Positions 54,696-64,000 of a DNA stretch of 64,000 bases are shown here, piece by piece. Each line of letters begins with the position of its first letter. Within the stretch, counting starts at the first letter, position 1. A program made the position numbers and the translations under genes. The DNA comes from Heracleum sosnowskyi (Eukaryota; Streptophyta; Magnoliopsida; Apiales; Apiaceae). The stretch is from contig CM061243.1 of the NCBI GenBank assembly GCA_030848705.1, forward strand, positions 5,800,001 to 5,864,000. The letters are read 5' to 3'. The notes under the pieces were generated by a model. The model did not search any database. It was not told the DNA's origin and was given only the letters and a program-made list of their open reading frames with translations.

Positions 54696-57600
54696 CTAGC
54701 TTATAAGCACGGTTACTTAAATTTTATTTATAATTTTATTTTTATTATCCATGCAACACACGATTGTTTTTTAAATATTTATAATTATATTTATTTATGA
54801 ATATTTTAATATTTAAAAGTTATTAGTTTACATGATTAAATTATTGTTAAAAAAGATTTAGCCAAAAAAATTATAGTTAAAAATTTGATATTTATTATAT
54901 TTTACACGCTAAACTATTCTAAAACTAAAAAGAGAATAAAGTGACGAAATCTAATGTTGAGAATTCTATTCGATTTAGGAAATCTACTTATATTTAGTTT
55001 AGATTATTAGAATACCCTTTATTAACCAAATACAGTTTTTAATGTTAAATCTAACGGTTTTCACCTATCTATTTAACATTAAACGATTTTGATTATTTTA
55101 GTATTAAATGAGTTTCCTTATTTAATTACAACTATTTTTTTGTTTTGACTTTTTAGAAAATCCAATCCTAATATAATATCTTTTAACTTATATCATTTTT
55201 AGACAATAACTTCTTTTTATATGATATAATCTTGATCATCTATTTTTAAAAGTATTGGATTTAACGGTTGAGAATGTTTTGACGGTATTTAGAAACAAAC
55301 TACCATGATAACATCATTAATTTTTCTTAATATTTATAATTTTTTAATTTTTAATTTTTTTAAATATTTATTGCTAAAATATAATATACTCTTTTTTGTA
55401 ATATGTTAAAGATGCGGGAACTTTGAACTTTTGAGAAAATAAATTATCAATTAAAATATAATTTTTTTTGTAATAGTTCTTCTTTTAGAGTAGTACACCG
55501 TGACGATCAAATTCTGTATAAAATTCATTTTTGATAGTATATCCTATAAATATCTATGTTATTATATTAAAGACTAAATAATGAAAGCTTCCTTATAAGT
55601 TTGGTCGCTTTGTTTGATCACTCAATCCATAATCGTTGGATGTTTCAAATTAAATTGTTGAAAAACATTAGATATAACAGTAAAATTATCATGTATAATG
55701 ATCTAAGGTTTGAATCTACCAACAACATATTAAAATTTATAGGTTTTTTTTTAAATAAAGAATTTTTTTCATTTTTTTTCTTGCAGACATAGGTTATTTG
55801 ATAATATTTTTTGTAAAGTACGATTTTTCACAAAAAGTACTATACTAATTGATTAAGAAACTTTTAAAGTTTCGAATTTAATAATTTACAATTTATATAT
55901 GTTAAATAAGTTTGGTCTCGAGTCTAAAATTTCAAAATACGGTTTTTTTTTTAATATGAATATAGTCCTGCTAACAATGAAATTAGGTATCTATGAGTTC
56001 TTATAAAACAAAATCACCATTTACGTATAATTTATTATTTAATAATAAATAATATTTGTTTAGTTATGATCTAAAACTTAATAAAATAGGATTAAAAATA
56101 TGCACAATTTTATAAAATTTTATCCTCGTATTATTATATTCTTTGTTGATTTGAATTTTTCTTAGATTGATTTTAATTTTTGAACATAGATTTCTAAATT
56201 TAAAATAGTTAGAAAAAAGTAATTAAATTGGTATTAAAATAATGATGACATAATAATTATTATTAGAATTTAAATATTCACTTTACTAATTTGGGCTTTA
56301 TCTTGTGTTTTAAAAATCAGATTTTGACAGTTTTACACCCCACATGAAGATAACTAAATTATATTTAATTAAAAGATGGTTTAACAATTTTTATCTAACT
56401 GGAATTATCCATGGAAGAGAAAAGAAAGTCACGAATTGTTTACATGGAGAATTCTATTAAATATAGAAAACTTATTTATATTTGGTATATTTGGTTTAAA
56501 TTATCAAAATACACCTTTTAGAATTTAAATATAATTCTATTATTAATAAAATACACTTTTTAAATATTTGATCTAACGATTTTCATTTATCTAGTTAAGA
56601 TCTAATGGTCCTTATTAATTTGGTTATCTACGACCAAAATTTTGGATAAGATCCATATTATGATTATTATATATAAGGATTTAATATAATAAGGATATCA
56701 AGTATATACTGATATAATTATCTTACTAACTGCTTTTACTTTTAATGTTTCGGTTTTATTTACAGTGTACATAAAATTTTAAAATACATTATTACTTAAA
56801 AATTATTAAACAGAATAAAAATTATGTTATGATTATATAAAATTTTATTCTCATATTATTATATTCTTTATCGATTTGAATTTGTTCTTAATTAATTTTG
56901 ATACTTTTTTGAAAGAAACATAAAATTTCTCTATATTTAAAAAAATTAGTGGAAAAATAAATAAATTGGTGCTACAATAATAAAAAAATATTTATTAAAA
57001 TTTAGATACACACTTTACTATTTGGGTTATATCCTGAGTTTTAGAAATTGAATTTTGACGATTTTACAACCCATGCGAAACTAAAAAATTATCTTTAATT
57101 TAATGATGGTTTAATAATTATTATATAACTTGACCAGTTGACCTACTCATAAAATAAACTGAAAAGAAAAGATGGTTAAGAAGTTTTACATAAAGAATTC
57201 AATTCAATATAGAAAATCAATTCATAATTGGTTTAAATTATCAAAGCACACTTCTTAGTATTTAAATATAATCCTACCTTTAATCAAATACACATTTTAA
57301 TATAAGTATTATATTCAAAATTATCGTTTATGAATATGAAACCCTCAATATTTTAATAATATTTTGATATTATCTTTTTATGTTTGTTATATGTAAAATA
57401 ATATAATTATAATTTGGATTAATCAAATTGTTATGTTCCTTCAGAAAAAAGTGTTTAAATTTATTCATGTACAGTAGTTCTCCACGTAGAGTCCACGTGT
57501 ATCATTGTAATCGATATGATGTTATCTTGATATTTGGTTTAATAATTATTATCTAACTGGAACTATACATAAATTCAAGAGAAAATATATTTAAGAATTT

Positions 57601-58302
57601 TTACATAGAAAAATTTTAAATTATCAAAATACACTTTTTAGTATTTAAATATAATTCCATTATTAATCAGATACACTTTTTAATATTATATCTTACAATT
57701 CTAATCGATCTATTTAAGATCTAACTATAATTATTAATTTGGCCGTAATCGTACACGGACGATCGATTTTAATTTTTTCTTAAATTGGTTTTAATATTTT
57801 ATTGAAATAAACATAGAATTTATAAATTTAAAAGAATTAGGAAAGAAAATTAAATTGGTGCTACAATAATAAAAATATATTTATTAAAATTTAGATAATA
57901 ACTTTACTGTTTGGGCTCTATCTTGAGTTTTAGACAACAAATTTTAATGATTTTACAGCCCACGCGAAGCTTACAAAATTATCTTTAATTTAATGATGGT
58001 TTAATAATTATTATCTAACTGGAACTATCCATAAAATAAAGAGAAAAGATAATTACGAATTTTTACATAAAGATTTCTATTCAATGTAGAAAACCTATTT
58101 ATAATTGGTTTAAATTATCAAAATACATCTTTTAGTATTGAAATACTATCCTATTAATAATCAAATACAATTTTTAATATTATATCTGACGGCCCTAATT
58201 GATTTGAAGATTTATAGTTTAATAATCCAACGGATCGTATACTTTTGATAGTACAGTGACTAACCAAAGTTTTGGATAACATCTCGCGTAAATATATAAG
58301 GA
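54696..58302 (-). mobile_element. Helitron-like element or cluster
   Basis: On the minus strand the left end reads CCGTGCTTATAAGCTAG then T, a Helitron-like 3' terminus at 54696. The right end reads TCCTTATATATTTACG at 58302, a plausible 5' terminus although the preceding base is C rather than A. The insert interrupts a sequence that is continuous at 44196-44310 (54571-54640 resumes at 58305). The interior has four or five related blocks of about 0.5 kb carrying the phrase TCAAATACA.TTTTTAATAT and AATTTAATGATGGTTTAATAATTATTATCTAAC. No coding. Confidence 0.5.
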
Positions 58303-58436
58303 GTTAATGAGGCGAACTCGGGTAAAATTTCCACTGGAACTTAAATGTATTTGGGAGATACAAGAAGTATGTTTTCAGGCTTTAAGTCAGTGTGTATAAG
58401 GGCACTTCATGCATCAGTCTATACAATGAATTTTGT

Positions 58437-59040
58437 ATTTTTATATGATTTATTATTATTTTTTATCTTATTTTATTATCATTTATTTGTATTTTGATCT
58501 TAAAAATTTTAAATATGTTGTCGACGGAATAATATCTTGAACTTTTGAATGTAACTTAGAAAAATAGATGATATAAATATTTAATAATAATAATATGTTG
58601 TTGACGGGATTCGAATCTTGAACCCGTGGGAGTATTTTAGATACCAAGAAAATAATATTCTTTTAATATTACATTAAACGGTTCTCATTTATCTATATAT
58701 ATATATCTAACGGTTATTATTTAGAGAACCAAACTACCAACCAACCAAATAGATGGTAGTTTTCTTATAATAGTATTTTTTTATATGATTTTTTAGTATT
58801 TTTTATCTTATTTTATTAGCATTTATTTGTATTTTGATCTTAAAATTTTTTAATATGTTGTTGACGGGATTCGAACCTTGATCTCGTGAGAGCATTTTAG
58901 ATATATATTCTTTTAATATTACATCCAACGGTTCTCATTTACCTATATTTACATTCAACGGTTATTATTTAGAGGACCAAACTAAATGACTAAACTACCA
59001 ACTAAATAGAGGGTGGCTTGCTTATAATATTATAGTATAG
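58437..59040. repeat. Dispersed repeat, copies 2 and 3 in tandem
   Basis: Two adjacent units (58437-58785 and 58786-59040), each with TTTTTATATGATTT, TATCTTATTTTATTA.CATTT, GTTGACGGGATTCGAA, ACGGTTATTATTTAGAG and a TATAATA end. Copy 1 is at 33422-33712. Copy 3 lacks the TCGACGGAATAATATCTTGA block. The right end on the minus strand, ATCTATACTATAATATTATA, fits a Helitron 5' terminus. Confidence 0.75.
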
Positions 59041-59114
59041 ATGTGTCAGCATTACTAGAATTATTAAAAACAAAAGGGTGAACTTTTAAAATGGGTTAAA
59101 TGGCATTTAGGACA

Positions 59115-59910
59115 CTCAACTCACTACTAGTTTTCAATTGGATCATTCAATTCAAAAAGTTTTCAACTAGGTCACATAATTCAGAAAAACTTTTATTGAG
59201 GTCATTATACACGTTAAAATTTCCGCGACCGTTAAATTGTGTTGACAATTAATGGAACTCCGTCTGATGGTGCCAGATCGGTACCAGATCACCTGCCAAC
59301 CATAATAGTAAACTAACCCGTCCAATTTAAAACCCGACCTAATTATAACCTAGGCCCCTTTTATATCTTTTACCCGATAAAAACAAATCAAATCAAATCC
59401 CTAACTTAAATCCACCCTCAAATCAAATCTCTAATTGAGATGGTGAGAACTCGATCAGGTGTTGAGGTTCGTATACCTGAGCAACACAATGATGAAGATG
59501 AAATTGAGATTGAAGATGATAATGCCGCTGAAGATGATGAAATGGAGATGGTCGATGAAGATGAGATCACTGATCAAGAAAAAATGTAATGTCCTTTTTT
59601 GTTGCTACTCCTTGAAGTAGACATTAAGGATGGAAGAAGAAACTAAGAACCCTAATTGAGAATCAAGATTGATTGTATAAGAAGGAAAGAGGGTGAATAC
59701 AAGGGTTATGATCTTAAAAATTGATTTCAGATCAGTTGGGTCGGGTTAGCTGACACGTACATGCCACATTGGACCAACTACACTTGCATCATCATCCTTC
59801 CGTCAAGTATTTAACGGCCAGTGACTTCAATGAAAGTTTTAAAGAGTGCAATGAGTTGACTGAAAGTTTTTTGAGTTGGATGACCAATTAAAAATTAGTA
59901 GTCAGTTGAG
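59115..59910. mobile_element. 796-bp terminal-inverted-repeat element
   Basis: The left end CTCAACTCACTACTAGTTTT is answered at the right by the complement of AAAATTAGTAGTCAGTTGAG, and the inversion extends about 55 bases with mismatches. Size and long inverted repeats suggest a MULE-type or other DNA transposon derivative. A small acidic ORF lies inside. No clear target duplication was found, and the left arm may extend outwards to GGGTTAAATGG near 59093. Confidence 0.65.
59440..59589 (+). CDS. Small acidic ORF within the inverted-repeat element
   Basis: 49 residues, ATG to TAA, beginning MVRTRSGVEVRIPE and then almost wholly Asp/Glu (repeated EDE/DDE). The window has no other copy. The coding look could come from repeated GATGAAGATGA triplets. 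No known domain. It could be a fragment of a captured host gene for an acidic nuclear protein. Weak evidence for real expression. Confidence 0.25.
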   Translation: MVRTRSGVEVRIPEQHNDEDEIEIEDDNAAEDDEMEMVDEDEITDQEKM

Positions 59911-60468
59911 AGCATCTCCAATAATGAAGAACCCTTAGCTATAATATCCTAGGTGACAATGATAGTAATATATATAAAAAAATAGCACTTCAATGCATAA
60001 TTCTCCTTAGCAAAAATTATAAATAATCATAGTTCATCGGTTATATTTATCGAACCAAAATTCCCCTTAGCAAAAATTATATCCAATTGTCATTATAACT
60101 AAACCCATTGAAGTTCTTCTTGTTCCCCTTTATAAAATTTTAACTATTTCTTAATATATATTTTTTTAAAACCAGAGCAGTTGTGCAGTACTAACCTATT
60201 GCAGATGATGCCCCCTTCTTTCCCCCCTCAAAGCTAGTGTTTTTAAGTAAAACAAAACAAATGAAAATAAGGCATAAACAAATATCGATGGGAAAGGGCT
60301 GGTAATTTTTTTTCCGTAGAAAATTGTATATAAAAAAAATATGTAATTTGATCATGTAATGTAAACTATTAACATATAAATATTAAAGAAAATATTGTAA
60401 TTAAATATAGTTATGAATATTAAAAAAGAATCGTGCTTTGCACCGGGTATAAGGTAGTAGTAGTAGTA

Positions 60469-60519
<51 letters not shown>

Positions 60520-61102
60520 TTTCTTGTTTTTTCGTGAAGAGTGTAGACTCTAAAAGAATGATATGATTACTTAAATAAAAATCCATAAACTTTTACCGTA
60601 AAATATGTCCATAAATACAGTTGATTTTAATTGATTTATACATAATTAAATTTTGACTAATAATAAAACTTTGACTAATGAGTGATTTAGGTGAAAAGAT
60701 TTTAAATTTAGAATCTAAATTACTTATATTCAAAACTTTATACGTAATTAAACTTTAACTCAACTTGATATTTAAGGTAGACATATATAATATTTAGAAT
60801 CTAAATTATTTATATTTAAAATTTCAACAAATTTTGTAAGATATTTGCATTAATATAATTGATTTGGGTTGCATTATGCGTAATTCAACTTTATCTAAAT
60901 TAAAAAAAAATATAATGCCCTATATAATATCTAATTCATTATTTATTAATAACTTATAAAAATTAAAAAAATATATTTTTAAAAGTATTAGGTTTCAAAA
61001 AAAAAAGCAAAAGTGTTACCAGCGGCCAGGGTTTATAATGCCCTAGTATTATATAGTAAACATACTGTACATCTAAGCTTGGTTAGGGTTTATGAAACAC
61101 TG
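59911..61102. other. Intergenic upstream of CDC48C
   Basis: No gene. 59909-60130 begins GAGCATCTCCAATAATG and carries two CCTTAGCAAAAATTATA repeats, a MITE-like piece. 60431-60453 (CGTGCTTTGCACCGGGTATA) looks like a decayed Helitron 3' hairpin. A trinucleotide microsatellite follows. The last 500 bases are AT-rich and hold the CDC48C promoter. Confidence 0.5.
60454..60519. repeat. (TAG)n/(TAA)n microsatellite
   Basis: Six TAG-type triplets followed by about sixteen AAT/TAA triplets. The Leu-rich open frame on the opposite strand (60401-60586) is just a translation of this tract. Confidence 0.95.
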
Positions 61103-64000
61103 ATGAGGAGGTCTGGACGAAGCAGCACCAGGGGTACGAAACGTACTCGTACTCATCTCAACTTTGAGATTGATGATTTATACAAGAAGAAGAATATGAG
61201 TGATGTGGATGAGATTGTGGATCATCTTAGATCAAATTTTCATGAATATAGACGACAGAAACTTCAACCCTTCACTCAATGCGTTAAGCAAAGATTATCT
61301 CGTATTGTGTCGAAATCGGAGTCTGTGGATTCATTTACTGGTTCTGATGATAATGCTGATGATGCATCCGAGCTGTCTCCGGATAAGAAGAGGTTGAAAA
61401 GCAGTGATCAGAGTGCACGGTCTAGGAATTATTCGTCTGGTGTTACTGATTCGGATGGAGAAAAAGAAGACAAAGATAATGCAACATTGATGCAGCTGCG
61501 AGATGGAAAGAGAAATAGTGAGAAGAAGGATGTGGAGGAGAAGGGTGAGAAAAGGATTTATGGACCGAGGTTAAGTGATTTGGGTGGAATGGATGAAGTT
61601 GTGACGAAGTTGAAGAGGAAGGTGGTTCTTCCGATGATACGTCCAGAATTGGATGAATGGCTTGGAGAGTCGCCAGTATCTGGAATTTTATTACATGGTC
61701 CGCCAGGGTGTGGAAAGACTACGCTTGCTCATGCTATTGCGAATGAGGCTGGGGTTCCGTTTTATTGTACTGATGCCAAGGAATTGGACTCTGGTGTATC
61801 AGGTAGTCTGATCTTGAGTTTTGATCATTTTGCTACCTCTTATATTTGTCACTTGTTATAATTTATAATTGTATGATAACCGCTGGTTGTTCTGTCTTTT
61901 TGTCGTGTTTTGATTATTATTGAACTTTTCTTAGTGAACTTGTTAAAATATCAGGTGAAGAGAGGATTCGGGAGTTGTTCTCAAAAGCTTACAGGACTGC
62001 ACCATCCATTGTTTTTATTGATGAAATTGATACCGTTGCTTCTAAAAGGGAAAATCTAAATAGGGAAACAGATCGCCGTATTGTGACACAGCTGCTGTTA
62101 TGTATGGAAGAACAATCACATAGAAGGGTACCAGAACATGATGATGTCAGTTCAAAAGATTATGCTTGCAGACCTGGCCACGTTGTGGTGATTGGTGCCA
62201 CAAATAGGCCTGATGCTCTTGATCCTGCATTAAGGAGGACAGGACGATTTGATCTCGAGATTGTTCTAGGTGTTCCAGATGAAACTGCAAGGGTCAAGAT
62301 CCTTTCAAAGCTCACAAATAAGCTTAAAGTGAAATGTGATCTTGATCTCGTAAAACTAGCTAGGTGCACTCCAGGGTTTGTCGGAGCTGATCTGGTTGGA
62401 CTGGTTAAAGAAGCTCTCAATCTTGCTAAGGGGAGAATTATATGCCAAAGAGAATCTGAATTGTCAATAGAGCCTTTGAATGAAGAATATACTGAAGTGT
62501 GGTCGAAAAATCCATGGTCCCCTGAAGAGATGGAGAAGCTTTACATCACTATGGGTGATTTTGAGGTGATGTGGAGAGTACAGTCTTTTCTCTTTTACCT
62601 TAAGAAACCATTATTTTTTAAGCACACCACACACTTAGATGTTTGTTGTCATAATTTCTAAAATTCTTATCTGTTATTTCTCTGAAAACGCCTACTGTAT
62701 CTTTGGCTGCCACTTACCTCATGTTGTTAGTGATTTTCTGTATGCGTCTTTGTATCCATCATCCTGCGAAAACTGTATTTGCCCTCAACATATTGCGTAA
62801 GTCATCCACTAATTTACCCCGCGTCACTGCTAGTATGGTTGCCCTTACTCCTTAGAATGTTATAATTTTACTTGAAACTGTAAGTTCATCCTCTAAGAGA
62901 AATAAGCAATTTTGGGATTGTCTAAATTATCTTATTAGTTAGCTATTTGGTAAATTAAACAACTTATAGATTACAATTTGTAAATGACAAAAAGAGGCAT
63001 GAAGTTCTATCTATATTATTAGTGTTTATGTTATAATTTACTCTGAAAATTGAATTTGACAGTATATTAGTCATAAAGTAAAAGTGTTATGAATTTATTT
63101 TAATTATCATTATTTACCGCAATGCTGTTCAAAAACTATATAAATGAACCTACTTCAGTGATTGGGAGCTGGATCATATCTGAGGGTAAAACTATATTAA
63201 TCTTAGTAAATTCTTATTGTTTTATTATATGGCTATATGATCTGCAGGAAGCGGCTAAGATGGTTCAATCCTCTACCAAAAGAAAGGGATTCAGTAATAT
63301 TCCCAGTGTGAAATGGGAAGATGTTGGAGGGCTTGATTCATTGAGGAAGAATTTTGAACGATCTATAATTAGGCCAATAAAATGTCCAGAATATTACGAG
63401 GTATCGGATACCACTTACTGTAAGATAAACATAAGTTGATATCTAACTGTGAAGGCCTGTTCCACTTGCTACCTTCACTTTTTATGCGAAAAGAGAGTAC
63501 ATTGTTTTTATTCCTGTGTGGTCTATTGCTGACAAGGGGAAGTGTCATCAAGACTGATGATGTATTTTTTTTATTTTGTAGAAACTTGGTAGGCGTTCTG
63601 GAAAAGGATTTTTGTTACATGGGCCTCCAGGTTGTGGTAAAACTCTAATCGCTAAGGCTGTAGCTGGTGAAGCAGGAGCAAATTACATATACATAAAGGT
63701 CTGTCATCAGCATCATGACTCATAGCTGCCTTTAAATGTATTTTCATTTCCAGGCATGCAAATTTTTAAGCGTCCCCAATCCCTTTCTCTCTCTCTTTGT
63801 AGGGAGCTGAACTCTTGAGTAAATATGTTGGTGAAAGTGAGGTTGCTGTCCGAGAATTATTTACTCGTGCAAGGACTTGCTCTCCCTGCATAATTTTCTT
63901 TGACGAGGTGCTATTCCATTTTTCTTAATTTTTTTTATAATAAAATTATACCATGTTAATATTATTTTATTGTTAGAATTCATGTAACTCATTTTATTAG
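61103..64000 (+). CDS. CDC48C: AAA+ ATPase CDC48C/NVL-type, 5' part (runs off the window)
   Basis: Exons visible: 61103-61802, 61955-62565, 63248-63400, 63582-63698, 63803-63907; introns are GT-AG and the frame is kept, giving 562 residues before the edge. The ATG at 61103 (MRRSGRSSTRG) is the first in frame. The N-terminus (about 25-65: VDEIVDHLRSNFHEYRRQKL) resembles the small helical N-domain of NVL2/Rix7, followed by a charged, nuclear-signal-like linker. D1 domain: Walker A GPPGCGKT 199-206, Walker B IVFIDEID 252-259, then GRFDLEIV. D2 domain: KWEDVGGLD, Walker A GPPGCGKT 502-509, Walker B IIFFDE 557-562. Relatives extract assembly factors from pre-60S ribosomes in the nucleolus; the Arabidopsis orthologue (EMB1354) is essential for embryos. 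The rest of D2 and the C-terminus lie beyond the edge. Confidence 0.92.

Noticed and set aside
60431..60453. Helitron 3' end (GTGC/GCAC hairpin)
   Set aside because: The hairpin is imperfect and the terminal CTRR is not present (reads GTAG), and no 5' terminus was found. At most a decayed remnant.
60401..60586. Leu-rich open frame on the minus strand
   Set aside because: It is the translation of a TAA/TAG microsatellite.

Overview
This is nuclear DNA of a flowering plant, most likely a eudicot. Genes carry GT-AG introns, a chloroplast elongation factor and a mitochondrial ribosomal protein are nucleus-encoded with targeting sequences, and between genes the sequence is very AT-rich and packed with plant transposons (Tat-type Ty3/gypsy, Ty1/copia, Helitrons, hAT and Stowaway MITEs). 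The species cannot be named from the sequence alone.

Layout. 1-7619: a dead Ty3/gypsy element of the Tat lineage on the minus strand, with gag-pro-pol in one frame broken by six in-frame stops, its 5' LTR at the right end, and an extra ORF on the opposite strand beyond integrase. The left LTR lies outside the window. 9976-12105: a five-exon Di19 zinc-finger gene (+). 14998-16428: intronless chloroplast EF-Tu (-). 17211-20571: five-exon mitochondrial bL19 (-). 21317-22885 and 31257-32762: two two-exon F-box/LRR genes of the SKIP19 type (-), old tandem copies now about 8.4 kb apart because the space between them is filled with Helitrons, a foldback element and a 572-bp hAT MITE. 35602-36588: intronless DUF868 gene (+). 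38136-40004: intronless LysM receptor-like pseudokinase (+). 40389-54260: a tandem array of F-box genes (two intact, one collapsed pseudogene) whose repeat unit includes the 3' end of the LysM kinase gene. A young, nearly intact copia element (44358-50062, minus, 5-bp target duplication, LTRs differing at 4 of 280 positions) sits in the array. 54696-60520: Helitron-like and other repeats, including a terminal-inverted-repeat element with a small acidic ORF. 61103 to the right edge: the first five exons of a CDC48C/NVL-type AAA ATPase (+).

The genes do not form one pathway. Housekeeping genes (EF-Tu, bL19m, CDC48C) alternate with a signalling receptor and ubiquitin-ligase adaptors that evolve by tandem duplication. 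I found no convincing new multi-gene system. The strongest observations are structural: the LysM-kinase/F-box segmental duplication, the receptor with all three catalytic signatures changed, a Helitron whose empty site is preserved in a neighbouring paralogous repeat, a 69-bp tRNA-like insertion with a 17-bp target duplication, and the single-frame decay of the Tat element.
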